DNA of 64,000 nucleotides from Thalassotalea algicola (GTDB lineage: Bacteria; Pseudomonadota; Gammaproteobacteria; Enterobacterales; Alteromonadaceae): assembly GCF_012932965.1 (NCBI RefSeq), contig NZ_JABBXH010000005.1:124001-188000 (forward strand), in the 5' to 3' direction. Of the stretch, positions 48,303 to 56,944 are shown one piece after another. Both the position numbers and the translations under genes were made by a program. The notes below the pieces were generated by a model. That model searched no databases. It had not been told where the DNA came from and was given only the letters and a program-made list of their open reading frames with translations. Position 1 is the stretch's first letter. The number at the start of each line of letters is the position of its first letter.

Positions 48303-48349
48303 TTATTCTTGCTAGACGACTAAATAATCAGACATGCTAGCAAGAATAA
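48303..48349 (-). promoter_or_regulatory. 13-bp inverted repeat over the putP ribosome binding site
   Basis: TTATTCTTGCTAG (48303-48315) and CTAGCAAGAATAA (48337-48349) are perfect complements with a 21-base loop, ending 3 bases before the putP ATG. In the mRNA the stem would hold the AAGAA ribosome binding site; in DNA it could be an operator. Either way it is placed to control putP. Confidence 0.6.
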
Positions 48350-48409
48350 TAGGGAAGGAGCTAGTTTTTGTAGACGTATCTACACATTTTTACGTTATAT
48401 CAACGTAAA

Positions 48410-49123
48410 CTAAATTGACCATTGTGTATTGTCGCTAAGGTTTTTCTGCCATTGGCTTAAGACCTCTGATTTATCGCCCACAATAATGACATGGTTTTCA
48501 CCAAACGTAAGTGATTGACCATTTAGCTTACTATCGCTAAATGTCTGACTAAAGGCGACTTCTCCTCTTTCTGGTACTATAAACACATTCACAGGTGAGT
48601 TCTTGCCTTGATAAACTAAGTGCAAGCTCTTTACACCATCAAAGCGACAGTAGTCTGCTGCAATAAGCTTTCCTACATTCTGAACAAAGCTTCCGTTAAA
48701 TGTTGACATTTTATTATTGACTGAGGCAAGTGTTACGTTGGCAGTAGCATTATTGTTAAATACGCCTTCTTCGTGATAAACATGGGCGAGGGCGTAATCG
48801 CCAATATCGGCATAGGCACTAGAGAACTGTAAAAAGTTAACTGTTAAACCGACGGCAAATGCTACAGAAGCTGCTAATGCCAAATGTACTCTGCTTTTCC
48901 GTTTCTGCTGTTGATGGCTTGCCATTGCCTGTCGTAAAATTAATTTATTGCACAAGTCGTCAGGTACAGGAACATTTAGTGCGCTAGCAATTTGATCGTC
49001 GAGTTGCTCTATTTCTTTAGCAAATTGGGCGCGTGCGGGATCTGCATTTTTCGCCGCTATAACTTCAGCATCCTGGTTTTTGGGATCGGCGTAAATACTT
49101 CGCCTAAATTGCAAATCATCCAT
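48410..49123 (-). CDS. DUF3379 protein, probable anti-sigma-like partner
   Basis: This 237-residue protein has an N-terminal soluble part with an anti-sigma-like helical region (residues 1-75, including DDQIASALNVPVPDDLCNKLILRQ), one membrane helix near 83-104 and a periplasmic domain. It matches the DUF3379 type found beside ECF sigma factors. Its start overlaps the sigma gene by 8 bases, the usual coupling of sigma and anti-sigma. That it binds the sigma factor is inferred. Confidence 0.75.
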   Translation of the reverse strand: MDDLQFRRSIYADPKNQDAEVIAAKNADPARAQFAKEIEQLDDQIASALNVPVPDDLCNKLILRQAMASHQQQKRKSRVHLALAASVAFAVGLTVNFLQFSSAYADIGDYALAHVYHEEGVFNNNATANVTLASVNNKMSTFNGSFVQNVGKLIAADYCRFDGVKSLHLVYQGKNSPVNVFIVPERGEVAFSQTFSDSKLNGQSLTFGENHVIIVGDKSEVLSQWQKNLSDNTQWSI

Positions 49124-49682
49124 TGTAATTACCTCGTTTCAATGGTTCTTTCTCTAACGCTTCTTTTAACTGGTTTCTGGCTCTAAATAGACGTGTCATC
49201 ACGGTATTTTTATTAAGTCCTAACATGCTGGCAATTTCTTCACCGCTAAAACCGCCTATAACTTGAAGAACAAGGGGCTCTCGATATTCTTCTGACATGT
49301 TAGCAATGCGTTCTCTAAGCCAATGGTTCTCTATTTCCTGCTCTGAACTTGTAGACATGTGATCGGAAATGTTAGCTTCTTCATATTCACCCATATCAAA
49401 ACGTTTTCGTTCAAAACGGCGAGCATTTTCACGGCGAAGTATGGTGATTAACCAAGACTTTGCTGCTTTCTCATCTTTTAGCGAGTCCAATGCTCGCCAA
49501 GCTCTTAGAAAGGTTTCCTGAACTAAATCTTCGGCTACTTGTTTATCGTGCGTTAACCAGTAGGCATAACGAAATAGGTCAGTATGTAACGCTTTAACTA
49601 AAGCTTCATATCTAACTTGTTTAGTACTCATGCTGGATGAGACCTTGGAAGGCGTTATTTTATTTCGAATTTTTTTTATCAT
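49116..49682 (-). CDS. ECF-type sigma factor
   Basis: This 188-residue sigma70-family protein has region 2 (about 30-95, LFRYAYWLTHDKQVAEDLVQETFLRAW) and region 4 (about 130-180, GFSGEEIASMLGLNKNTVMTRLFRAR). The start at 49682 has GGGA 6 bases before it; the Met at 49631 is a weaker choice. It lies 72 bases after batD and is coupled to the DUF3379 gene. It probably directs an envelope or stress regulon; the target promoters are not identified. Confidence 0.88.
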   Translation of the reverse strand: MIKKIRNKITPSKVSSSMSTKQVRYEALVKALHTDLFRYAYWLTHDKQVAEDLVQETFLRAWRALDSLKDEKAAKSWLITILRRENARRFERKRFDMGEYEEANISDHMSTSSEQEIENHWLRERIANMSEEYREPLVLQVIGGFSGEEIASMLGLNKNTVMTRLFRARNQLKEALEKEPLKRGNYNG

Positions 49683-49709
49683 TTTTATCCCGTTAAAGTA
49701 ACGCCAGTA

Positions 49710-49715
49710 ATTATA
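49710..49715 (-). promoter_or_regulatory. Possible -10 box for the sigma factor gene
   Basis: On the minus strand there is a perfect TATAAT about 28 bases before the sigma factor ATG, but no good -35 box at 17 bases. Direct GCGTTA copies flank it. It could be a sigma70 promoter that needs an activator. Confidence 0.35.
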
Positions 49716-49753
49716 ACGCTAGCTTTAACAGGATTTATATGAAAATTTGTTGG

Positions 49754-51433
49754 CTAGGGGTTTAATGAACCGAGTGGTTGAACAGAGTTAGCGCTTTTTT
49801 GTTTAAGGTAGGTTTTCAATGCAGCGACAAATGGTTTGCTGTCCCAATGCCGAGTACACTCTTTTTCTGCAGAGTGACCAAATAAAGCTTGTTGCAAATT
49901 ATCTATTTCTTTTACTAAGACTTCATTGTTACAGTATTTCTTTAGCTCGCTTATCGTTGACACATTATTATTGCGTGCTAGGCCGTTAAACCAAGGCACC
50001 AATAACGATAATACTTGTTTGCCATTCCCTTGTTTACAAGCGGCTAGAATGGCAAGTTGTAGATTATCAACAGAGTGCTCAACTTGGTGTTCACTTTGCC
50101 CGTTAGTTTTTCGTCTTAGCAATTCAACCGTTAACCAAGCCAACATTGTTAAAATCCAAAGTGCTAAGAATAGCCATTGTAATAATGGTGACTTCTCAAC
50201 GATAACTGTCTCAATCGGGCCTGTAGGTGTGCTTGAAGCATTATTGTTAAGTGGAGTCGCTGGCAGGTTTGTAATGTCTACATCTTCATTGGCAAGTACG
50301 TTTATTGTTTGCGCAGGCAAGGAGCTGACTTCAATTCGGTTAGTAACAGTGTTCCACCAACTAACGTCGACAGCTGGCATTGTGTATTGACCAGGCTGAC
50401 TTGCAACAATGGCAAAGTTGTTAACTGTTTGGCTGACAAAACGACCATTAGTGACATTTGAGTGTGCTGTCTGCTGGTCTGGATATACTTTTAAGCCTTT
50501 TGGTAAATTTAGCGTAAGCTCAGGAAGTTGTTCTTCACTTACTCCGACCGCCGTTAATGTAATTGTGCGAGTAATTGGTTCGCCGACCTTAAATTGGCTA
50601 ACATCAGGTTGCCATTCTTGGTGTAAGGTTAATAGCTCGCTTGGTAGCCAGTGTCCTTGAAAGCTTTCCGGCATTGCTTTTACCGTTATAGGGACTTCAT
50701 CACCTAGTACACTAATAGCTTTGGTTTCGCCGAAACTAAGAAAATTCGAACGTCTAGCCGATTGCACCATAATCTCACCGGAAAACATCGGAGAACGCAG
50801 CATAAACTCACCGCTTTGTTGCGGTGTCACTGAAAAAGTTCGTTCTATTACGCGATAGCGTCGGCCATTTATGATGGTTTCAGACTCAGCGTCTTTGCCT
50901 ACTTGCGCAATGGCCGCTCCAGTTAACTCGGGTTCGGTTAAGCTACCTCTTTTTAACTCAGCGGCAAAATGAAGTTTCACCGTAAGAGTAAGCATTTGTT
51001 GTACATATACTTGGTTATTTGAAACAGAAGCAGTAATGAAAACATCTCTTTGGCTATTCGCAGCAGGATCATTCCCGTCCAATACGGTAAGCGTAATAGG
51101 TGCGGTTTTTTGACCTTCAACAGTCAATGGTGGAATAACGATTGTGCCTGTTTGTTTTGGTATGAGTACGGTTTGCCACTTTGTAGTCCGCGATGTTTTA
51201 AAGTTGACCATGCTGGTTTGCGTGCTAACGGACGTACGGCCAACAATAAAGTTGCTTAATAGTGGTGCGGTGTTGAGTGCATTAGTGTCTACATCATCAT
51301 CTGCGATTACGGTTAGGATTAGTGACTCTTTAACGGTAACTGGATTTCTGTCAACGGTTGCTGTGACTTGAGTGAGTGCATATGTGCTTGGGGCAATAAA
51401 GGTTAACAGCACAATAAATAATATTCTTACCAC
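49754..51433 (-). CDS. BatD-family protein
   Basis: This 559-residue protein has a Sec signal (ILFIVLLTFIAPSTYA), a series of immunoglobulin-like beta domains (20-400), a membrane helix near 420-440 and a cytoplasmic helical tail. This is the BatD plan. Bat proteins with MoxR ATPases form an envelope system linked to stress tolerance in several bacteria; the exact activity is unknown. It overlaps the upstream vWA-TPR gene by 7 bases. Confidence 0.87.
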   Translation of the reverse strand: MVRILFIVLLTFIAPSTYALTQVTATVDRNPVTVKESLILTVIADDDVDTNALNTAPLLSNFIVGRTSVSTQTSMVNFKTSRTTKWQTVLIPKQTGTIVIPPLTVEGQKTAPITLTVLDGNDPAANSQRDVFITASVSNNQVYVQQMLTLTVKLHFAAELKRGSLTEPELTGAAIAQVGKDAESETIINGRRYRVIERTFSVTPQQSGEFMLRSPMFSGEIMVQSARRSNFLSFGETKAISVLGDEVPITVKAMPESFQGHWLPSELLTLHQEWQPDVSQFKVGEPITRTITLTAVGVSEEQLPELTLNLPKGLKVYPDQQTAHSNVTNGRFVSQTVNNFAIVASQPGQYTMPAVDVSWWNTVTNRIEVSSLPAQTINVLANEDVDITNLPATPLNNNASSTPTGPIETVIVEKSPLLQWLFLALWILTMLAWLTVELLRRKTNGQSEHQVEHSVDNLQLAILAACKQGNGKQVLSLLVPWFNGLARNNNVSTISELKKYCNNEVLVKEIDNLQQALFGHSAEKECTRHWDSKPFVAALKTYLKQKSANSVQPLGSLNP

Positions 51434-53289
51434 TTTTTCTTAACTCCACTGTTTGTGCCTTCTTGACGACGCTTTTGATATTCTAACTGCATCTTATTGC
51501 GCAGCAGTAGGTAAGGGTCATCGGTCACTTTCTTTAAAAGCTGTTGATGTTTCTGGGCTTTCTCTTGGTTTGCCTGTTGCTCTGCCGCAGTTAATTGTTG
51601 TTGCTCAGTGCTTTGTTGTTCAGGTTGTTTCTCTGACTGTTCAGCTTGCGATTCGCTAGCTTGCTGATCATTTTGTTGATCTGTTTGCTGCTCGCTTTGC
51701 GACTGTTGTTCATTTTGCTGCTGAGTATCACTGTTCTGTTGTTGCTCATTACTTTGGCTTGGATCTTGTTGCTGACCACTATCATCGCTTTGTTGATCCT
51801 GTGGTTGTTGCTCACCACCTTCGCCCTGATTTTGATTGTCACCTTGCTGACTTTGATCCTGTTGCTGTTTATCACCTTGCTGCTGATTCTCAGAGTCTTG
51901 TTGTTGCTCTTGCTGTTGTTGCTCTTGCTGCTTTTTTAGTTGCTCAAGTAACGTCTTATTATCTTTCGCATCTTGGTGTTCACCATCTAATGACAGGGCT
52001 TTTTCATAAGCGTCAATTGCTTTGTCTAACTGCTGCAGTTTTGCCAATGCATTACCTTGGTTATAAAAACCTTCTGCAGTGCCTTGTTTTGCAAAGACAT
52101 CAGCGGCTGCTTGATAATTCTCAGCTTTGTAATGTGCAGAGCCTTGCCACATTGAATTTTCAAAGGTATCCGCAGCTTTTGCATAGCTTTTTTGATTAAA
52201 CGCTTGTTGCCCTTGTTGATCTTTTGTCTGCCATAAACTTTGCCAGTCAATAGCATTGGCTTGTTCAGTTGGCACTAATATCAACATTAGTGGCACAAGT
52301 GACAATAGCGCGCCACGTCTAAAGTAGGTGAGTAACAACGGAAGAACTAATAATACTAAATAAGGGCCAAATTCCTGCCATTGATCACCTTGACTCGTGT
52401 TTTCACTTTCTTTTTCCTGCTGTTGTTGAAAGTCATTGTTAACTAATGTTTCTATATCAGCATTGTCATTTGTATGGCTTCGGTATTTTCCTCTGCTTTT
52501 GACAGCTACACCGTACAATAACTTCTCACTTAATTTAGGAACGACAATCGCGCCTAAATCGTCTTTTAATAACTTACCGTTAGGCAGCTTGATTGGTGCG
52601 CCTTGGCTAGTTCCAATGCCTAATATGTTAAGTTTATGAGGGTGTTGGTTTGACCATTGGTTGAGATCAGCTACATCCTCTGGGTCAATGCCGTCAGTTA
52701 ACCAGTATATGTCACCCTCGATATGACCGGCATTTGTTAGCATTTGATGGGCGAGGGAAAGGGCTGCCAAAGGATTGCTTCCTAATTCAGGCATAAGCTC
52801 TGGGCTAAGCGAGGGTAAAAGTAATTTTATATTATTAATATCCTCGGTTAATGGGCTTATAGTAAATGCATCACCTGCATAGGCTATTAACCCCGTGTCA
52901 CCTTCATTTAAGCTGTCTAATAAATCAATGGCTTTATATCGTGTTCTGGTTAAACGGTTCGGCGAAACATCAGTTGAATACATCGAATACGACATATCAA
53001 GAACGAGCACCGAGCCCCGTTCAATTTGATAAACAGGTTGAGGTAGTTTTTGCCAGCTAGGACCTGCCAATGCAGTAATTACCAATATCAATAACAAGCT
53101 TACCGGTATTAATGAAATACCTTTTTGTTTGCTTCCTTGCTCAATCATTTGCCCTGCAAGGTGCGGTGGTAATATTTTTGTCCAACCAGAGTTACTGACT
53201 TGCAGTCGTTTAATTAAATAAATAATGACTGGCAGAGCAATTAAGCCTAGCAACCAAAATGGGCGGATAAAGTGAAAATCAGACAACAT
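51427..53289 (-). CDS. vWA-TPR protein (BatB/BatC fusion) with Gln-rich tail
   Basis: This 620-residue protein has N-terminal membrane helices, a von Willebrand A domain with intact MIDAS start VLDMSYSMYSTD near 96, a membrane helix near 305-325, TPR repeats (about 350-455: KAADTFENSMWQGSAHYKAE, FYNQGNALAKLQQLDKAID) and a long Gln/Asp/Ser-rich low-complexity tail (about 465-590) before a short charged end. BatB and BatC functions are thus fused. The tail is periplasm- or cytoplasm-exposed and may be a flexible linker. Its ATG shares one base with the stop of the BatA gene. Confidence 0.88.
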   Translation of the reverse strand: MLSDFHFIRPFWLLGLIALPVIIYLIKRLQVSNSGWTKILPPHLAGQMIEQGSKQKGISLIPVSLLLILVITALAGPSWQKLPQPVYQIERGSVLVLDMSYSMYSTDVSPNRLTRTRYKAIDLLDSLNEGDTGLIAYAGDAFTISPLTEDINNIKLLLPSLSPELMPELGSNPLAALSLAHQMLTNAGHIEGDIYWLTDGIDPEDVADLNQWSNQHPHKLNILGIGTSQGAPIKLPNGKLLKDDLGAIVVPKLSEKLLYGVAVKSRGKYRSHTNDNADIETLVNNDFQQQQEKESENTSQGDQWQEFGPYLVLLVLPLLLTYFRRGALLSLVPLMLILVPTEQANAIDWQSLWQTKDQQGQQAFNQKSYAKAADTFENSMWQGSAHYKAENYQAAADVFAKQGTAEGFYNQGNALAKLQQLDKAIDAYEKALSLDGEHQDAKDNKTLLEQLKKQQEQQQQEQQQDSENQQQGDKQQQDQSQQGDNQNQGEGGEQQPQDQQSDDSGQQQDPSQSNEQQQNSDTQQQNEQQSQSEQQTDQQNDQQASESQAEQSEKQPEQQSTEQQQLTAAEQQANQEKAQKHQQLLKKVTDDPYLLLRNKMQLEYQKRRQEGTNSGVKKKW

Positions 53290-54299
53290 TAGTTCACCTT
53301 ATTGTTTATTTTAGCAATAGACGGTATTGCAGGACGGTTGTGCCACAACAATTGCAATAACGCTAAAAGAAAGGCAATCGACAACGGCCAATAAAACAAC
53401 GCGGTTAAGGGCCTCATTTGCTGCTGTTCTTGTTCGACAGGCTCTAACTTATCTAATAGTTGATAAATTTCCGTCATGGATTGGCTGTCACGGGCCCTAA
53501 AGTATCGACCGCCTGTTTGCTCAGCAATATTCGATAACGTTTTTTCATCTAATTCGCTAGAAGGGTTCACACGACGAGTACCGAATAATGAGCGTTGTAA
53601 CATTACATCGGCGCCAATGCCGATGGTGTAAATAGTTATGTCTTTTGCAACGGCTAGTTCAAGTGCTTGTTCTGGCGTTATTTTACCCGCGGTATTTTGA
53701 CCATCGGTAAGTAAAAGTAACACTCTGTTTGACTCTTTTTTCTGTTCGAAACGCTTTACTGATAGTGCGATAGCATCGCCAATTGCTGTTTTTTTGCCAA
53801 CTAAACCTAATACCGTTTCATCGAGCATTTGTGCGACGGTTTGCCTGTCATAGGTCATTGGGGTTTGCATATAGGCATCGTCACCAAATAAGATCAGGCC
53901 TAATCGGTCACCGGTTCTACGATCAATAAAATCACCTAACAATACTTTGAGCATTTGCAGGCGGTTTACTGTAGCGCCATTTAACTCCATATCTTCGACT
54001 TGCATACTGCCGGAAAGATCGACAGCGATCATCATTTCACGACCTTCCGTCGGAATATCGACGGCTTCACCCAGCCACTGTGGTCTACTGGCGGCTAGCA
54101 CCGTCAAACACCAAATAGTGGCCAATAATATCAGTGGCATACGGCTTTTTTTACCGCCGTGAGCTTTGACTGTCAAACCTGGTACTAGCGTTGGCATTCT
54201 AAGTGCGGCGCTAATAGTTTGTTTTTTCGCAGGCAATAAATAAACCAAAATAGGTAGCGGTAATGCAAATAAAAGATAGGGCCAAGCAAAGTTAATCAT
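53289..54299 (-). CDS. vWA-domain protein (BatA)
   Basis: I start at 54299 (336 residues, MINFAWPYLLFALPLP), where a strong AGGAGG lies 6 bases upstream; a Met ten codons earlier is less likely. It has two N-terminal membrane helices, a vWA domain with the MIDAS motif AVDLSGSMQVEDM near 88 and a C-terminal helix near 307-325. The MIDAS metal site points to binding a partner protein in the periplasm or at the membrane. It overlaps the DUF4381 gene by 8 bases. Confidence 0.9.
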   Translation of the reverse strand: MINFAWPYLLFALPLPILVYLLPAKKQTISAALRMPTLVPGLTVKAHGGKKSRMPLILLATIWCLTVLAASRPQWLGEAVDIPTEGREMMIAVDLSGSMQVEDMELNGATVNRLQMLKVLLGDFIDRRTGDRLGLILFGDDAYMQTPMTYDRQTVAQMLDETVLGLVGKKTAIGDAIALSVKRFEQKKESNRVLLLLTDGQNTAGKITPEQALELAVAKDITIYTIGIGADVMLQRSLFGTRRVNPSSELDEKTLSNIAEQTGGRYFRARDSQSMTEIYQLLDKLEPVEQEQQQMRPLTALFYWPLSIAFLLALLQLLWHNRPAIPSIAKINNKVN

Positions 54300-54756
54300 T
54301 TCGACCTCCTTTTTTCGGAGGGAGTGCATTTGTTAACCAATAGATAACACTTTGATTAAATGCCTGAACATCAATGTCACAATTTTCTTGATACATGGTT
54401 TCAAATGAAAAGGGGTTTAACTTTTTAAATGTCGCTTGCTTCTTTTCTGGCAATTGAGCTGTTAAGAAGGTTGTCAACTTGTCACCATACAAATTAGCGG
54501 TTTGATACCTAGGGAAATAACTGAGTAACGCTAACTTTAAAAGCTCGTTACTTTGTTCAATAGAGTTTGAATCGTTGAGTTTCGCCAAAATTTGCTTTTT
54601 AACGATTCTAGCTTTTCGAAAATTGCGAAACCAGTGAAACGCTAAAACCAATAAGGTAATAGTAAAGATTAGGACAAGCCACCAACCAGGCGCTATTGGA
54701 TAGTTATTAATTTGTTCAGGTAAGTGAATGTCTTTTAACTGTGCTAACGGATCCAC
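54292..54756 (-). CDS. DUF4381 protein
   Basis: This 154-residue protein has one membrane helix near 28-46 (WWLVLIFTITLLVLAFHWF) after a short periplasmic start with PLAQLKDIHLPEQINNYP, the usual opening of DUF4381. It is always found between DUF58 and vWA genes in MoxR-Bat clusters and is presumed to be a structural member. Overlap of 13 bases with the DUF58 gene supports co-translation. Confidence 0.88.
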   Translation of the reverse strand: MDPLAQLKDIHLPEQINNYPIAPGWWLVLIFTITLLVLAFHWFRNFRKARIVKKQILAKLNDSNSIEQSNELLKLALLSYFPRYQTANLYGDKLTTFLTAQLPEKKQATFKKLNPFSFETMYQENCDIDVQAFNQSVIYWLTNALPPKKGGRND

Positions 54757-55751
54757 TGGTGTGCTCCATTATATAGTTGCTGTTCAATTGATTCGCCACA
54801 AGAGAGTGAAAATACACGAGCACCTGCTTGAGTAAATAATTGTTGCTTTTGATTCATTACTGCGGAAACTTTATCTACGTACATTTGCTGCGTACGGATA
54901 TCACCTAAGGTGATGTTTTGCCGAGCATTACCGTCGGTCATCGCAACATTTATTCGTTGGCTAACATCTGGTAATTGTTGTTCAAGCGGGTCTACTACAA
55001 GACAGACTATTAGCTCGCAATGTCTACTAATATGTGACAGATGACGAACACTTTGTTGATTGACGGCATTACCGTCAGTAATCAAATAAACTAAACTACC
55101 GGGCTTTGCCAATTGCCTTAATCGCTGACAGTTTTCTTCAAATGCTATATCAAAACTAACATTGTGAAGTTGTTCATTTTGCGCGATGGTTTGTTGGTGA
55201 ATGTCATGTAAGCTGTGTAGATATTGCAATACGCCTTGCTTTCGGGCTCGTGGCTTACATTCTTGATGGCTCAATTCATTAAAAATAATACCACCGAGAC
55301 GATCGCCTCGAGCTTTGGCATGCCATGCAACAAGTGAAGCAATATGAGCAGCTTGTACAGATTTGCACATAAGTTGACTGCCAAAAAGCATACTTGCGCT
55401 TAAGTCTGTAGCAACCAAGACTGGTCGTTCTATCTCTTCTCTATACAACTTAGTATGCGTTTTACCAGTACGAGCCGTTACTCGCCAGTCAATAGCGCGA
55501 ATATCATCGCCATGCTGGTAATGACGAACTTCATCAAATTCCATACCTCGGCCTTTGCTACGAGCTAAATAGTTACCAGACATTCTCGATTGCTGATTTC
55601 TTGATGCTTTTAAGTCAATTAATCCAGCTTTACTTTGATATAGCAGCATTTCCTCGATAGTTAAATGCAAACCATCGGTTCTTAGCTCGCTTAATTGCGC
55701 TTGAAGTTGTTGAAATTTATTATCGCTAGTACTGCGAGTAAACCATTTCAT
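54744..55751 (-). CDS. DUF58-domain protein
   Basis: This 335-residue protein has the DUF58 signature GRGMEFDEVRHYQHGDDIRAIDW near 72-95 followed by a vWA-like fold (VLVATDLSASM near 131). No membrane helix is evident. It works with the MoxR ATPase encoded 12 bases upstream, probably as the adaptor between the chaperone-like ATPase and membrane vWA proteins. Role is inferred from the conserved cluster. Confidence 0.9.
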   Translation of the reverse strand: MKWFTRSTSDNKFQQLQAQLSELRTDGLHLTIEEMLLYQSKAGLIDLKASRNQQSRMSGNYLARSKGRGMEFDEVRHYQHGDDIRAIDWRVTARTGKTHTKLYREEIERPVLVATDLSASMLFGSQLMCKSVQAAHIASLVAWHAKARGDRLGGIIFNELSHQECKPRARKQGVLQYLHSLHDIHQQTIAQNEQLHNVSFDIAFEENCQRLRQLAKPGSLVYLITDGNAVNQQSVRHLSHISRHCELIVCLVVDPLEQQLPDVSQRINVAMTDGNARQNITLGDIRTQQMYVDKVSAVMNQKQQLFTQAGARVFSLSCGESIEQQLYNGAHQWIR

Positions 55752-55763
55752 GAATATGACCTA

Positions 55764-56720
55764 TTAACCTATAGCAACAAGTTCGACAAGCAAGTCGATG
55801 ACTTGATTTGTCGTAATACCTTCGGCTTCCGCTTGATAAGTTAACAGTAAACGATGTCTTAGCACGTTGTGCAATACAGCTTGAACATCTTCGGGGCTTA
55901 CGAAATCGCGGTTATGTAACCAAGCGCGTGCTCTCGCACAGCGATCTAAAGCGATAGTGGCACGCGGACTTGCACCAAAGGCTAACCACTGTTTGAGTTT
56001 TTCGTCATATTTTTCAGGTTTGCGCGTCGCGATGATTAAATCGACGATATACTGCTCTACAGCTGGCGCCATATGAATTTTTAATACATCTTCGCGTGCT
56101 GCAAAAATTTCGTCTTGAGAAAGCGTTCTAAGCGGTTTGTTCTCTTGTTTTAATGCTTCGCCACGATTGAGCTTTAAAATGTCTAATTCGCTTGCAACAT
56201 CAGGATAATCTATCGATAAATGCATTAAGAAGCGATCCAATTGCGCTTCTGGCAAAGGGTAAGTCCCTTCTTGCTCTATCGGGTTTTGGGTGGCCATAAC
56301 TAAAAACAGTTCTGGTAACTTGTATGTTTTACGACCAACGGTTATTTGGCCTTCTGCCATCGCCTCTAACAATGCTGATTGTACTTTTGCAGGTGCCCGG
56401 TTAATTTCATCTGCCAACACTAAATTTCTAAACAGCGGCCCTGATTGAAACACAAAGGTCCCGTCTTCAGGGCGGTAAATGTCAGTTCCTGTTAAATCAG
56501 CAGGTAATAAGTCAGGGGTAAATTGAACACGATGAAAATCAGCTTCTAATCCATCAGCTAATGCGTTTACTGCTCTGGTTTTTGCTAAGCCAGGAGGGCC
56601 TTCAACAATTAGATGACCATTAGCAAGCAAAGCAATCAGTAGATTTTCTACTAAGTCTTGTTGGCCAATGATTTGCTCAGATAAGTGGGTTTTAAGGGTT
56701 GAAAAGTGTTCAATAGTCAT
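55764..56720 (-). CDS. MoxR-family AAA+ ATPase
   Basis: This 318-residue AAA+ protein shows Walker A GPPGLAKTRAV near 39-49, Walker B VLADEINRAPAKVQSALLEAM near 104-124, sensor FLVMATQNPIEQEGTYPLPEAQLDRF near 143-168 and a C-terminal lid. MoxR proteins act like chaperones that mature or load vWA partners. It is the first gene of the six-gene minus-strand cluster that ends with batD. Confidence 0.93.
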   Translation of the reverse strand: MTIEHFSTLKTHLSEQIIGQQDLVENLLIALLANGHLIVEGPPGLAKTRAVNALADGLEADFHRVQFTPDLLPADLTGTDIYRPEDGTFVFQSGPLFRNLVLADEINRAPAKVQSALLEAMAEGQITVGRKTYKLPELFLVMATQNPIEQEGTYPLPEAQLDRFLMHLSIDYPDVASELDILKLNRGEALKQENKPLRTLSQDEIFAAREDVLKIHMAPAVEQYIVDLIIATRKPEKYDEKLKQWLAFGASPRATIALDRCARARAWLHNRDFVSPEDVQAVLHNVLRHRLLLTYQAEAEGITTNQVIDLLVELVAIG

Positions 56721-56916
56721 AGGATTAGTTTTCTATTTATTATCTATCTACTAGTGTTATTAGTGTTTATGTATGCCATTTTTAAGACACTGGACTTTAT
56801 ATATGGTTCCCAACAATAAATACAAGGTTTATCTTGTAAGAAATTATCGCAATGAACATAAATTAGACAACGTATTGAAAAAAAATGCTGAGGCGTTAGA
56901 ATTGAGTTAAATTTTC

Positions 56917-56931
56917 AGAGGTCAGACCTCT
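56917..56931 (+). promoter_or_regulatory. FadR-like operator in front of fadI
   Basis: AGAGGTC-A-GACCTCT is a perfect 15-bp palindrome centred on 56924. Its core GGTCAGACC matches the GGTCnGACC core of FadR operators. It lies 13 bases before the fadI ATG, overlapping the untranslated leader, where a bound repressor would block transcription until acyl-CoA releases it. FadR itself is not in the window. Confidence 0.65.
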
Positions 56932-56944
56932 TAAAGGAAACATA

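Noticed and set aside
51591-52256. Several long open frames on both strands in the Gln-rich region
   Set aside because: CAA/CAG-rich DNA lacks stop codons in other frames; these predicted Leu- or Asn/Lys-rich products have no start signals and overlap the vWA-TPR gene.
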